Shown piece by piece: positions 1-9,034 of a DNA stretch of 64,000 nucleotides. Below the pieces are notes generated by a model that saw only the letters and a program-made list of their open reading frames with translations, was not told the origin of the DNA and searched no databases. This DNA comes from Arthrobacter crusticola (GTDB taxonomy: Bacteria; Actinomycetota; Actinomycetes; Actinomycetales; Micrococcaceae), in assembly GCF_004357995.1 (NCBI RefSeq), contig NZ_SMTK01000003.1:310001-374000 (forward strand). The letters run 5' to 3'. A program made the translations under genes and the position numbers. How positions within the stretch are numbered: position 1 is the stretch's first letter; each line of letters begins with the position of its first letter.

Positions 1-945
1 TGCCACCAAGGGAAGGAACAAGCCGCCGGCGTCGGCGAAACCGGCGACGACACCCGAGGCATCTGCGACCGGCGCCGGCGCAACGGCGAAGACGGTCCCG
101 CTTGTGCCCAGGGACACGACGACATCGCCCTCCTCGGCTCCGAGGCCGAGGGCGGCGCCCGCATTATCGCCCGCACCCGCTCCGAGCAGGATCCGGCCGT
201 TGCCGGACGGGCTGTAGGAAGGGTGGACGGTGCCTGCCGAGGCTTTCGGAGACAGGACCCGCGGGAGGAGAACGTTCCCTGGCGCGCCCTGCGTACCGCG
301 TCCTGAGGCGCGCGCCTCCCGCGCGGGACGGCCGAGGATCAGTTCGAACAATTCGACGTCGTACTCACCCGTCGCCGGGTTCCAGTAGCCGGTGCCGCTG
401 GCATCCGAACGGTCGGTGACAAGTTCCTCGAGGGTAGGCCCGAGCGGGGACTCACCTTCCGGACCGTAGCCGCGCAAACGCCAGGTCAGCCAGTCATGGG
501 GAAGTGCGACGGCGGCGATCTCCGGCACGAGCTCCGGCTCGGCATCGCGCACCCAGCGCACCTTGGTGCCGGTGAAGGATGCCACCGGAGCCAATCCGGT
601 CCGGGCCACGAGTTCCTCGAGCCCCACCTCGTCGATGAGTGCCGAGGCGGCGCCCGCCGAGCGGGTGTCGTTCCACAGCAGTGCCGGGCGCAGGACCCTG
701 CCGTCGTGGCCCAGCAGCACCATTCCGTGCTGCTGGCCCGCGATGGAGAGGGCATCGACGTCATCCCCCAGGCCCCCGGCCTCGTCGAGGGCGGACAGCA
801 GGGCCGCCCACCACGCCTCGGGGTGGACCTCCGTGCCCTCCGGGTGGAGGCCCCGGCCGCTGCGGACCTCCACCCCGGATTCGGCATCTACGACCACGGC
901 CTTGCAGCTCTGGGTGGACGAGTCGACGCCCGTAACGAGGCCCAT
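1..945 (-). CDS. xylB: Xylulokinase, C-terminus outside the window
   Basis: Phosphorylates D-xylulose with ATP to xylulose 5-phosphate in the cytoplasm, the second step of the isomerase route of xylose use. The first 315 codons are visible. The N-terminus has the FGGY-kinase phosphate motif ([10 protein letters not shown]) followed by the HPEAWW segment usual for xylulokinases, and the [11 protein letters not shown] stretch lies near the window edge. FGGY kinases are about 460-500 residues, so roughly a third is missing because of the window boundary, not a break. The ATG lies three bases after the xylA stop, so the gene is probably translated by coupling from a xylA-xylB transcript. Identification is firm from both motifs and neighbour. 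Confidence 0.93.
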   Translation of the reverse strand, partial: MGLVTGVDSSTQSCKAVVVDAESGVEVRSGRGLHPEGTEVHPEAWWAALLSALDEAGGLGDDVDALSIAGQQHGMVLLGHDGRVLRPALLWNDTRSAGAASALIDEVGLEELVARTGLAPVASFTGTKVRWVRDAEPELVPEIAAVALPHDWLTWRLRGYGPEGESPLGPTLEELVTDRSDASGTGYWNPATGEYDVELFELILGRPAREARASGRGTQGAPGNVLLPRVLSPKASAGTVHPSYSPSGNGRILLGAGAGDNAGAALGLGAEEGDVVVSLGTSGTVFAVAPAPVADASGVVAGFADAGGLFLPLVA

Positions 946-948
946 GGA

Positions 949-2139
949 TCAGCGGGCGCCGAGCAGGTGCTCGATGAAGAGCTGCTGCAGCTTCACGAAG
1001 CCGAAGCCCTTGCCGTTGAAGTACGCATCGGCGTCGAACTCTTCGTAGGCGGACCGGTCGGCCCGCAGGTCCTCATAGCCTTCGCCGGCGTTGAGGGTCG
1101 GTTCGTTGATCTCCGACACCCGAGACGCCGCGAGCGCGGCCTGGACTTCGGGGTCCGCCCGGAACGCGGCAGCCCTTTCCTTGAGCAGCAGGTAGGTCTG
1201 CATGTTCGCCGCCGCCGAGTCCCAGACGCCGTCCATGTCCTCGGTGCGGCTCGGCTTGTAATCGAAGTGGCGCGGTCCGTCATAGGAGGGGCCGCCGCCG
1301 GGGCCGCCGTTTTCGAGCAGGTCGACGAGGGAGAAGGCGTTCTGCAGGTCGCCGTGGCCGAAGACAAGGTCCTGGTCGAACTTGATGCTGCGCTGGCCGT
1401 TGAGGTCGATGTGGAACAGCTTGCCCTGGTAGAGCGCCTGCGCGATGCCGTGGGTGAAGTTCAGCCCCGCCATCTGCTCGTGGCCCGTCTCCGGATTGAT
1501 GCCCACGAGCTCCGGGCGCTCCAGGGTCTCGATGAAGGCCATCGCGTGGCCGAGTGTCGGGAGGAGGATATCACCGCGCGGTTCGTTGGGCTTGGGCTCG
1601 ATGGCGAAGCGGATGTCATAGCCCTTGTCGGTGACGTAGTCACCGAGGAGGTTCACGGCCTCCCGGTAGCGCTCGAGCGCACCGCGGATGTCCTTGGCGG
1701 CGTCGTACTCACTGCCTTCGCGCCCGCCCCACATGACGAACGTCTGGGCGCCGAGCTCGGCTGCAAGGTCGATATTGTCGAGCACCTTGCGCAGGGCGAA
1801 ACGGCGGACGCCGCGGTCGTTGCTCGTGAAGCCTCCGTCCTTGAAGACCGGATGGCTGAACAGGTTCGTCGTGACCATGGGGACCACCAGTCCGGTGGAC
1901 TTAAGGGCGCCCTTCAGCCGCTCGATCTGCGCCTGGCGCTCGCCGGCACTTGACCCGAAGGGGAAGAGGTCGTCGTCGTGGAAGGTGATGCCGTACGCGC
2001 CAAGGTCGCTGAGCCGGTTGACGGCGTCGACGACATCGAGTGGAGCGCGGGTCGCGGACCCGAACTGGTCCTGGGCTTCCCAGCCCACCGTCCAGAGTCC
2101 GAAGGAAAATTTGTCATCGCGGGTGGGCTCGATCGCCAT
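949..2139 (-). CDS. xylA: Xylose isomerase
   Basis: Converts D-xylose to D-xylulose in the cytoplasm; the TIM-barrel enzyme needs two divalent metals. The 396-residue length and motifs ([10 protein letters not shown] with the catalytic His, a metal-site region around [11 protein letters not shown], and [14 protein letters not shown]) match the short actinobacterial class of xylose isomerases. An upstream ATG at 2151 exists, but it overlaps the ribosome site: GGAG lies six bases before the ATG at 2139, so 2139 is the better start. xylB follows three bases after the stop. Expression is probably controlled by a palindrome overlapping the -10 box (see 2164-2192). Confidence 0.96.
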   Translation of the reverse strand: MAIEPTRDDKFSFGLWTVGWEAQDQFGSATRAPLDVVDAVNRLSDLGAYGITFHDDDLFPFGSSAGERQAQIERLKGALKSTGLVVPMVTTNLFSHPVFKDGGFTSNDRGVRRFALRKVLDNIDLAAELGAQTFVMWGGREGSEYDAAKDIRGALERYREAVNLLGDYVTDKGYDIRFAIEPKPNEPRGDILLPTLGHAMAFIETLERPELVGINPETGHEQMAGLNFTHGIAQALYQGKLFHIDLNGQRSIKFDQDLVFGHGDLQNAFSLVDLLENGGPGGGPSYDGPRHFDYKPSRTEDMDGVWDSAAANMQTYLLLKERAAAFRADPEVQAALAASRVSEINEPTLNAGEGYEDLRADRSAYEEFDADAYFNGKGFGFVKLQQLFIEHLLGAR

Positions 2140-2163
2140 TGAGTGCTCCAAAGGGGGGTGTGA

Positions 2164-2192
2164 CTAATATGTTGTCTCTATAAACATATTAG
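2164..2192. promoter_or_regulatory. Operator palindrome at the xylA promoter
   Basis: Perfect inverted repeat with 10-bp arms CTAATATGTT (2164-2173) and AACATATTAG (2183-2192) and a 9-bp spacer. It covers the predicted -10 box of xylA, as expected for a repressor site. The widely spaced GTT...AAC arms resemble operators of ROK-family XylR proteins; LacI-type operators are usually compact with a central CG. Confidence 0.8.
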
Positions 2193-2210
2193 GTCTGGAG
2201 CGAGAGTCAA
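2183..2210 (-). promoter_or_regulatory. Predicted xylA-xylB promoter
   Basis: On the minus strand TTGACT (2205-2210) is followed by a 16-bp spacer and TATGTT (2183-2188). The -10 lies wholly inside the right arm of the palindrome, so binding there would block RNA polymerase. The start site is inferred, not shown. Confidence 0.6.
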
Positions 2211-2294
2211 GCGGTGGACGACCGCATTTTTGTCCTTTACACGCTCTCCGGTTTCTGCAGAAGCGCAGCGGCCGCCGGCGGTTGCGCGACGCCC

Positions 2295-3320
2295 TCAGGA
2301 GCCCAGCGCCCGGACGCTCGAGCGCTGCACCAGGGCCGTCGACATCTCGATGCGCGGGCTTTCCACGGACTCTCCGCGGATGAGCCGCACGAGCGTCCGA
2401 GCTGCCAGGGAACCCATCGCGGACAGCGGCTGGTGGACGGTCGTCAGCGGGGGTGAGGCCCACCCGGCCTCGGGCAGGTCGTCGAAACCGACGACGCTGA
2501 GATCATCGGGGATGCGCAGCCCCCGCTGCCGTGCGGCCTCGTAGACGCCGAGCGCCATCTGGTCGCTCGCGGCGAAGATCGCCGTCGGCGGTTCGGGGTG
2601 GGTGAGGAGTTCCATTCCGGCGGCGAACCCGGAGGAATAGTCGAAGTCGCCGTTGATGACAAGCTCCGGATCGAAGGCGACGCCGGCGGCGTCGAGCCCC
2701 GCCCGGTAGCCGTCAAGGCGTGCCCGGCTGCACCACAAGCCGGGCCGGCCGGCGACAAACCCGATGCGGCGGTGGTTCTGCTGGATGAGGTGCTCGGTTG
2801 CGGTGACCGCTCCGGTCCAGTTGGTGGCGCCGATCGTGGGAACTTCAAGGTCGGGGACGCCGGCGGGATCGACAACGACGACGGGCACATTGAGGCGCTG
2901 CAGTTCCGCGTGCAGGAAGGAGTCGAGATCCGTGGTGACGAGGATCGCGCCGTCACTGACCCGGGCGCCGAGGGCGTCGAGCCATCGGCGCGTCGAGTCG
3001 GCACCCCCGCGCCGGTGGATGGCGGAAAGGACAAGCGACATGTCCTCCGCATTGAGGGCTTCCTCGACGCCGCGGATGATTTCGACGGCCCATGGGCTGT
3101 CGAGGTCGTTGAAGACCAGATCCACAAGGCCGGACGGCGCCGGCTGCGCAGTGCCCCGCCGCCGGTAGCCGTACTCGCGCAGCAGGGCCTCCACCCGCTC
3201 GCGCGTCGCGGGAGCCACATCCGAGCGCCCGTTGAGGACGCGCGACACCGTGGGAACCGAGACCCCCGCTGCCGAGGCGATGGCCGAGATGGTCACCGCA
3301 GGTTGGGTGTTGCCCTGCAC
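2295..3320 (-). CDS. LacI-family transcriptional regulator of the xylan/xylose locus
   Basis: DNA-binding repressor with a sugar-type ligand domain. Residues about 10-30 form the LacI helix-turn-helix (ISAIASAAGVSVPTVSRVLN); the rest is a periplasmic-binding-like sensor ending with typical segments (FAASDQMALGVYEAAR, VVGFDDLPEAGWASPPLTTV). An ATG at 3380 is in frame, but AGGAGGAG sits just before the GTG at 3320, which also places the helix-turn-helix at the usual N-terminal position; 341 residues is normal for the family. It is divergent from the xylanase gene and upstream of xylA on the same strand. It most likely senses xylose or xylo-oligosaccharide. Whether it controls xylA, the xylanases or both cannot be told from sequence. 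Confidence 0.9.
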   Translation of the reverse strand: MQGNTQPAVTISAIASAAGVSVPTVSRVLNGRSDVAPATRERVEALLREYGYRRRGTAQPAPSGLVDLVFNDLDSPWAVEIIRGVEEALNAEDMSLVLSAIHRRGGADSTRRWLDALGARVSDGAILVTTDLDSFLHAELQRLNVPVVVVDPAGVPDLEVPTIGATNWTGAVTATEHLIQQNHRRIGFVAGRPGLWCSRARLDGYRAGLDAAGVAFDPELVINGDFDYSSGFAAGMELLTHPEPPTAIFAASDQMALGVYEAARQRGLRIPDDLSVVGFDDLPEAGWASPPLTTVHQPLSAMGSLAARTLVRLIRGESVESPRIEMSTALVQRSSVRALGS

Positions 3321-3382
3321 GCTGTCCTCCTCCTGGATCCGGGGCGGGATGGAGCACCCGGAACCTATTTTGCGCCGCACCC

Positions 3383-3412
3383 TTGACCTTTCCTGTGCGG
3401 TGTTCCTAACCT
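3383..3412 (+). promoter_or_regulatory. Predicted promoter of the first xylanase gene
   Basis: TTGACC (3383-3388), an 18-bp spacer and TAACCT (3407-3412) lie about 80 bases before the xylanase start. The repeated palindromes at 3425-3463 would fall just downstream of the transcription start. Confidence 0.5.
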
Positions 3413-3424
3413 ACAGCAACGGCA

Positions 3425-3463
3425 TTTCCGGAAACTTCCGGAAAATTGGTCTCGAAGTTTCGG
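3425..3463. promoter_or_regulatory. Tandem palindromic operator block upstream of xylanase
   Basis: Two adjacent 10-bp units, TTTCCGGAAA (3425-3434) and CTTCCGGAAA (3435-3444), each contain the palindrome TTCCGGAA. A third element, CGAAGTTTCG (3453-3462), follows. CGAA/TTCG-type inverted repeats are known upstream of actinobacterial xylanase genes. The block is a good candidate for the divergent LacI regulator; that link is inference. Confidence 0.6.
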
Positions 3464-3492
3464 ACGCCGTTCCGCACCTCAAAGGAGAGCTC

Positions 3493-4632
3493 ATGAAGGT
3501 CCGTTCGTCCCTTGCCGCCGCAGTACTCACCTCGGCGATGCTTCTTCCCGCCGTGGGCCCGGCGCTCGCAGCGCAGAACCCCGCAGCTCAGGCTCCCGGG
3601 CTTCAGAAGCAGGACACCCTGCGCTGGGCAGCGCCCCAGGACCTGAAGATCGGGACGGCGGTCGCGGGCGGCGGCCACCACGAGACGCAGGCGTACCCCG
3701 ATCCGTTCACCTACGACCAGGAATACCGGCAGAGCCTCGCCGCCGAGTTCAACTCGGTGTCACCTGAAAACCAGCTGAAGTGGGAGTTCGTCCATCCCGA
3801 ACGCAACACCTACCGCTTTGCCGAAATGGACGCAATCGTCGAATTCGCGCAGCAGAACAAGCAGGTGGTGCGCGGACACACCCTGTTCTGGCACAGCCAG
3901 AACCCGGCGTGGCTGGAAGAGGGCGACTTTTCCAAAGACGAGCTCCGGGCCATCCTCAAGGACCACATCCAGACCGTCGTGGGCCGGTACGCGGGAAAAA
4001 TCCAGCAGTGGGATGTAGCGAACGAAATCTTCAACGGTGACGGGACGCTGCGCACGACGGACAACATCTGGATCCGGGAGCTCGGCCCCGAAATCATCGC
4101 CGATGCCTTCCGTTGGACCCACGAGGCGGACCCGAAGGCCAAGCTCTTCTTCAACGACTACGGGGTCGAGGGCGTCAACGCCAAGAGCAACGCGTACCTC
4201 AGGCTCATCCCGGAACTGCAGGCGCAAGGGGTCCCGGTGGACGGCTTCGCCATCCAGGGACACCTCAGCACCCGCTACGGCTTCCCGGGCGACCTGCGTG
4301 CGAACCTGCAGCGCTTCGACGACCTCGGCCTGGAGACGGCAATCACCGAGATCGATGTGCGGATGGATGTCGCACCGGGGACCGCCCCGACCGCGGCGCA
4401 GCTTCAGAAACAGGCCGGCTACTACCAGAGGGCACTTGAAGCCTGCGTCAGCGTGGACGAGTGCAACTCCTTCACCATCTGGGGCTTCACCGACAAGTAC
4501 TCCTGGGTTCCGGTGTTCTTCGCCGGCGAGGGCGAAGCAACGGTCATGTGGAACGACTTCACCCGGAAGCCTGCCTATGACGCCCTGCAGGTGACGCTGG
4601 AGCAGGCGTCCCCCGGGCGCGGCAACCGCTAG
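3493..4632 (+). CDS. Secreted endo-1,4-beta-xylanase, GH10
   Basis: Cleaves internal beta-1,4 bonds of xylan outside the cell. The 379-residue protein starts with a Sec signal peptide (positive MKVR, hydrophobic stretch, cleavage near ALA-AQ at about residue 26) and is otherwise a single GH10 barrel without a binding module. Acid/base Glu178 lies in WDVANEIF and nucleophile Glu286 in ITEIDV; substrate-site motifs such as GHTLFWHSQ are present. Two cysteines near the C-terminus (CVSVDEC) could form a disulfide, as expected for a secreted enzyme. AAAGGAGAG precedes the ATG. It is divergent from the LacI-type regulator and followed by a second, larger GH10 protein. Confidence 0.95.
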   Translation: MKVRSSLAAAVLTSAMLLPAVGPALAAQNPAAQAPGLQKQDTLRWAAPQDLKIGTAVAGGGHHETQAYPDPFTYDQEYRQSLAAEFNSVSPENQLKWEFVHPERNTYRFAEMDAIVEFAQQNKQVVRGHTLFWHSQNPAWLEEGDFSKDELRAILKDHIQTVVGRYAGKIQQWDVANEIFNGDGTLRTTDNIWIRELGPEIIADAFRWTHEADPKAKLFFNDYGVEGVNAKSNAYLRLIPELQAQGVPVDGFAIQGHLSTRYGFPGDLRANLQRFDDLGLETAITEIDVRMDVAPGTAPTAAQLQKQAGYYQRALEACVSVDECNSFTIWGFTDKYSWVPVFFAGEGEATVMWNDFTRKPAYDALQVTLEQASPGRGNR

Positions 4633-4720
4633 GCACCGCTTCCGCCTCCGGCAGGCGGGGCGGGAGCGTTCCCGGCAGTACATCCAGCAGCGCATGCGGC
4701 CCCGGAGCGTCCGGGGCCGC

Positions 4721-4745
4721 GGCCCGTCCCGGTGTGGGACGGGCC
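4721..4745. other. Hairpin between the two xylanase genes
   Basis: GGCCCGTCCC (4721-4730) and GGGACGGGCC (4736-4745) form a perfect 10-bp stem with a 5-base loop, ending 17 bases before the next start codon. There is no T-tract. It may attenuate or stabilise the message between the two genes, or be a weak terminator. Confidence 0.5.
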
Positions 4746-4762
4746 AATGGACAAGGAGAACC

Positions 4763-7700
4763 ATGAGACAAGGACGTCTGATTGCGGGCGCGACGGTGCT
4801 CGGCCTGATCACCGGGGCCGGAGTGCTGGGAGCGCCCATGGCGCAGGCCGACGAGCCGGCGGTGCTGTTGAGCGAGGATTTCGAGGACGGCAACATCGGC
4901 CCGCTCACCCAGAACGGCGGTCCGGCGCTCTCCGTCGTGGACGCCGACGGGGACAAGGCCCTGCTCGTGCGGGGGCGGGCGAACGACTACGACGGTGTGA
5001 AAACCCCCGCCAATCTGCTGCGGCCGGGCGGAACCTACACGTTCTCCGCCTCGATGAGGCTCGCGGCCGCGGCCGGCACCACCACATCGGCGCGCTTCGT
5101 CGTCGAACCGGCCTACAACTGGGTGGGAAACACTCAGGTGTCAGCGGATGATTGGACAACAGTGACCGGCACCTTCAACGCCCCCGGCGGGGCCGACCCG
5201 GCAGCCCTCCGTGCCTATCTCGGCACCGGGGACCTGGGCGCACCCTACGACTACCTCGTGGACGACGTCGTCATCACCGGCACGGCCGGCCCGGCGGACA
5301 GCCCCTGGCAGCCCGCCCCCGACCCCGCCTTCGTTCCCGGCGGCGCCGTGAACCCGACCCCGACGCCGATCGCGGCGGCCCGGGGCACCGGCAATGCCGC
5401 CGCGCTCACCTTCGATGACGGCCCGAACCCCGGCGAGACAACCGCCGTCCTCGACCTTTTGCGGGACAAAGGCATTTCGGCCAGCTTCTGCGTCATCGGG
5501 CAGAACGTCCAGGCACCCGGTGGTGCCGAACTGCTGCGGCGTATCGTCGCCGAAGGGCACGCCCTGTGCAACCACGGCACGTCCTACGCGGACATGGGCT
5601 CGTGGACGGAGGCGCAGGTCGAAGCGGACCTCAAGGAGAATCTGCGCATCATCCGCGCAGCCGCAGGTGACCCCGACCTGCAGGTCCCGTACTTCCGTGC
5701 GCCGAACGGCAGCTGGGGCGCCACCGGCGAGGTTGCCGCGGCGCTCGGGATGCAGCCCCTCGGCCTCGGGAACGTCATCTTCGACTGGGACGGCAACGAC
5801 CTCAGCGAGGCCACGCTCACCGGGAACCTCCGCAAGGCCTTCGTGCCCGGCGCCGTGGTGCTCGCGCACGACGGCGGCGGAGACCGGACGAACACCGTCA
5901 AGGCCGTGGCAACCGTCGTGAGCGAGAAGCAGGCCGAGGGGTGGACCTTCACCCTGCCGAGCGGCGGTGCGGATACCGGGCAGACGACCGGCGTCACCAA
6001 CGGCTTCGAGGCAGGGACCGACGGCTGGACCGCACGGGGTGACGGCGTGCAGGTCAGCGCCGGCAGCGATGCCCGGACCGGGACCGGCAGCCTGCTCGTC
6101 ACCACCCGAACCCAGCCCTGGCACGGCGCGGCCCTCGACGTCACCGCCGCACTGCCTGTCGGGTCAGCGGTGGAGGTATCGGTCTGGGCGAAGCTCGCCC
6201 CGGGCCAGTCGCCCGCCTCCCTCAAGGTGTCCGTGCAGCGCGACAACGGCGGCGCAAGTGCCTACGAGGGCGTGGCGGGCGCTGCGGCAACCATCACGGC
6301 CGATGGCTGGACGCAGCTCAAGGGCACCTACACACTGGGGGCGGCGGCCGACAAGGTGCAGATCTACGTCGAGGGCCCCGCCGGCATCGACTTCAGCCTC
6401 GATGACTTCAGCCTCACACCGTTCGGCGAACAGCCGATCCAGACCGACGTGCCCGCGCTGAAGGACGTCCTCGGCGCCCGGGGCATCGAGCACGTGGGCG
6501 TGGCGATCGACGCACGCGAAACAGCGGGAACTGCGGCGGACCTCGTCCGCAAACACTTCAACGCCTTCACCCCCGAGAACGCAGGCAAACCCGAGAGTGT
6601 TCAGCCGGTTGAGGGCCAGTTCTCCTTCGCCCAGCTGGACCAGCTGCTGGACTTCGCAGACGCCAACGACATCCAGGTCTACGGCCATGTGCTGGCCTGG
6701 CACTCGCAGACCCCTGCCTGGTTCTTCCGGGACGGCGCGCGTGATCTGACCAACAGCCCGGCGGACCAGGCCCTGCTCAAGGCGCGCATGGAAGCGCACA
6801 TCAAGGGCATCGCCGACCACATCAACGCACGGTACCCGGAGGGCGACAGCCCCATCTGGGCCTGGGACGTGGTGAACGAGGTAATCGCCGACGGCGAGAC
6901 GGCGAACCCGCACAACATGCGCGACAGCCGCTGGTTCCAGGTCCTCGGTGAGGGTTTCGTCGACGAGGCCTTCCGCCTGGCCGACCGGCACTTCCCGGAA
7001 GCCGCGCTGTTCATCAATGACTACAACACCGAGATGCCCGAGAAGCGGGCTGATTACCTCGAGCTGATCCGGGCGCTCGAGGCCCGCGGCGTGCCCATCG
7101 ACGGTGTGGGCCATCAGGCCCACGTCGACGTCGCGCGGCCGGTGCAGTGGCTCCGGGACTCGATCCGGGCGGTGGAGGCGGTCAACCCGGAACTCCTGCA
7201 GGCCATCACGGAGCTCGACGTCAACGCCTCCACGGAGAATCAGGGGGCGGATGTGAGCGGCGTCCCGGCCGACCCGTACAGCCCGGCGTTCGAGAATGAT
7301 GAGGACGCGGCGGCGGAGGTCGGCTACTACTACCGCGACCTCTTTGCGATGCTGGGTGAGAACGGTGCGTCGATCGACTCGGTGACTTTCTGGGGCATCA
7401 GCAATGCCCGCACCTGGCTGCGGACCTGGCCGATGGCCCGGCCCTGGGAGCAGCCGCTCCCGTTCGACGACGACCTGCAGGTCACCCCCGCCTACTGGGG
7501 CATTGTCGACCCGGCCCGGTTGCCCGCCCGGCCTGCCGATGTGCTGCCGCCGCGGATCGCCGACCAGTCGGACATCGCCGTCGTCTCCAACGGAGCCAGC
7601 GGCACGAAGGTGGACTATGCGCTGCCGTCCGCCATCGACACTTTGGACGGCGAAGTCCCGCTGACCTGCGCCCCGGCGCCCGGCAGCCGTTTCCCGGTGG

Positions 7701-7801
7701 GAACCGCGAGAGTCACCTGCACCGCGAAGGACGAGGCGGGCAATACGCGGACGAGCACCTTCGACGTCATCGTCACGCGTAAGCAGACCGGCCGGCCCTG
7801 A
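4763..7801 (+). CDS. Modular secreted CE4 deacetylase-GH10 xylanase fusion
   Basis: A 1012-residue secreted protein. Order seen: signal peptide (1-30); carbohydrate-binding-like beta domain of CBM4/9/22 type (about 33-175); NodB/CE4 deacetylase (about 212-405); a second such binding domain (about 410-553); GH10 xylanase (about 563-920); C-terminal HYR-type immunoglobulin-like domain (about 925-1008). The GH10 part has acid/base Glu706 (WDVVNEV) and nucleophile Glu817 (ITELDV). The CE4 part has Asp218-Asp219 in TFDDGP and LAHDGGG, but the metal-ligand motif reads NHGTSY (His271...Tyr275) where HxxxH is usual. One protein could thus remove acetyl groups from xylan and cut the backbone. The start follows AAGGAGAACC. 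It probably shares regulation with the xylanase upstream. Confidence 0.92.
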   Translation: MRQGRLIAGATVLGLITGAGVLGAPMAQADEPAVLLSEDFEDGNIGPLTQNGGPALSVVDADGDKALLVRGRANDYDGVKTPANLLRPGGTYTFSASMRLAAAAGTTTSARFVVEPAYNWVGNTQVSADDWTTVTGTFNAPGGADPAALRAYLGTGDLGAPYDYLVDDVVITGTAGPADSPWQPAPDPAFVPGGAVNPTPTPIAAARGTGNAAALTFDDGPNPGETTAVLDLLRDKGISASFCVIGQNVQAPGGAELLRRIVAEGHALCNHGTSYADMGSWTEAQVEADLKENLRIIRAAAGDPDLQVPYFRAPNGSWGATGEVAAALGMQPLGLGNVIFDWDGNDLSEATLTGNLRKAFVPGAVVLAHDGGGDRTNTVKAVATVVSEKQAEGWTFTLPSGGADTGQTTGVTNGFEAGTDGWTARGDGVQVSAGSDARTGTGSLLVTTRTQPWHGAALDVTAALPVGSAVEVSVWAKLAPGQSPASLKVSVQRDNGGASAYEGVAGAAATITADGWTQLKGTYTLGAAADKVQIYVEGPAGIDFSLDDFSLTPFGEQPIQTDVPALKDVLGARGIEHVGVAIDARETAGTAADLVRKHFNAFTPENAGKPESVQPVEGQFSFAQLDQLLDFADANDIQVYGHVLAWHSQTPAWFFRDGARDLTNSPADQALLKARMEAHIKGIADHINARYPEGDSPIWAWDVVNEVIADGETANPHNMRDSRWFQVLGEGFVDEAFRLADRHFPEAALFINDYNTEMPEKRADYLELIRALEARGVPIDGVGHQAHVDVARPVQWLRDSIRAVEAVNPELLQAITELDVNASTENQGADVSGVPADPYSPAFENDEDAAAEVGYYYRDLFAMLGENGASIDSVTFWGISNARTWLRTWPMARPWEQPLPFDDDLQVTPAYWGIVDPARLPARPADVLPPRIADQSDIAVVSNGASGTKVDYALPSAIDTLDGEVPLTCAPAPGSRFPVGTARVTCTAKDEAGNTRTSTFDVIVTRKQTGRP

Positions 7802-7833
7802 CGGCCCAGCCGGCCGACTCAACCGGCTGAAAC

Positions 7834-7874
7834 AAAAAGGGAGCTCCTCCTCTTCCAAGGAGGGGCTCCCTTTT
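7834..7874. terminator. Bidirectional terminator
   Basis: An A-tract (7834-7838), a GC-rich stem built on GGGAGC...GCTCCC with a CTTCCA loop region, and a T-tract (7871-7874). It lies between the convergent xylanase and purM genes and would end transcription on both strands. Confidence 0.9.
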
Positions 7875-7915
7875 GTGCGTTGCCCGGCGTCGATCAGACG
7901 GCGGGCCCGATCCGG

Positions 7916-9034
7916 TCAGACATAGGAGCCCACCAGCCGGACCGCTCCGCCGTCGACGCCCTTGGCGCCCTGCACGTAGTCTGGTCCGTCGGTTGCGGCC
8001 GATCCGGTGGCTGAGCCTACGGTGCCCATGGCCCAGGCGGGGACGCCGCGCCCGGCGAGGCGCGCCAGGGCGGCGTCGGCTCCCTCGGCCCCCACGATGG
8101 CCACCATGCCCACGCCCAGGTTCAGGGTGCGCTCAAGGTCGGGCAGGGGCACGTTGCCGAGCTCGGAGACGAGGGTGAAGATGGGCGGCAGCGCCCAGGT
8201 GGAGCGGTCCACGGTGGCCTCCATGCCGCGGGGGAGGACCCGGGCGAGGTTCGCGGCGAGCCCGCCGCCGGTCACGTGGCTGAACCCGTGCACGGCGGCG
8301 CCGGTGTAGCGGGCGAGGTCGAGGCAGTCGGCGGCGTAGATGCGCGTCGGCTCGAGCAGTTCCTCGCCCAGCGTGCGGCCCAGTTCGGAAACCTGGCGGT
8401 CAAGGGCCCACCCGGCCGAGTTGATGACGCGGCGCACGAGGGAGTAGCCGTTGGAGTGAAGGCCCGAGGCGGCCATTCCGATCACGACGTCGCCCTCCCG
8501 TACGCGGTCCGGTCCGAGCAGCCCGTCGGCCTCCACGATGCCGGTCGCCGCACCGGCGACGTCGTACTCGTGCTCCCCGAGCAGGCCGGGGTGCTCGGCG
8601 GTCTCCCCGCCCACCAGGGCGGTTCCGGCCACCGAGCAGGCGGCGGCGATGCCGCGGACGATAGCGGCGATGCGCTCGGGCACCACCCTGCCGCAGGCGA
8701 TGTAGTCGGTCATGTAGAGCGGCTCCGCGCCGACCACCACGATGTCGTCGACGACCATACCCACCAGGTCGAAGCCGATGGTGTCGTGGATGTCCAGGGC
8801 CTGGGCGATGGCGACCTTGGTGCCGACGCCGTCGGTGGAGGTCGCCAGCAGCGGCCGACGGTAGGTCAGCAGCTTCGACACGTCGTACAGGCCGGCGAAG
8901 CCTCCGACGCCCCCGATCACCTCGGCGCCGTGGGTGGCCTTCACCGCGCCCTTCATCAGCTCGACAGCGCGGTCACCGGCCTCGACGTCCACTCCTGCAC
9001 TGGCGTAGGTGATGGGGTTGGGGGAGGGGGTCAT
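7916..9034 (-). CDS. purM: Phosphoribosylformylglycinamidine cyclo-ligase (AIR synthetase)
   Basis: Closes the imidazole ring: ATP-dependent conversion of FGAM to AIR, step five of purine synthesis, in the cytoplasm. The 372-residue protein shows the family motifs ITYASAGVD, STDGVGTKV, DDIVVVGAEPLYMTDY, GGETAEHPG and ASGLHSNGYSLVR. Its ATG overlaps the purF stop by four bases (ATGA), so the two are one transcription and translation unit. In many related actinobacteria a small DUF3073 gene follows purM; here the transcript runs directly into the terminator at 7834-7874. Confidence 0.97.
   Translation of the reverse strand: MTPSPNPITYASAGVDVEAGDRAVELMKGAVKATHGAEVIGGVGGFAGLYDVSKLLTYRRPLLATSTDGVGTKVAIAQALDIHDTIGFDLVGMVVDDIVVVGAEPLYMTDYIACGRVVPERIAAIVRGIAAACSVAGTALVGGETAEHPGLLGEHEYDVAGAATGIVEADGLLGPDRVREGDVVIGMAASGLHSNGYSLVRRVINSAGWALDRQVSELGRTLGEELLEPTRIYAADCLDLARYTGAAVHGFSHVTGGGLAANLARVLPRGMEATVDRSTWALPPIFTLVSELGNVPLPDLERTLNLGVGMVAIVGAEGADAALARLAGRGVPAWAMGTVGSATGSAATDGPDYVQGAKGVDGGAVRLVGSYV

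Noticed and set aside
496..1953. Long open frame opposite xylB and xylA
   Set aside because: Both strands stay open because third positions are GC-rich; the translation has no known motif, whereas xylose isomerase is clear on the minus strand.
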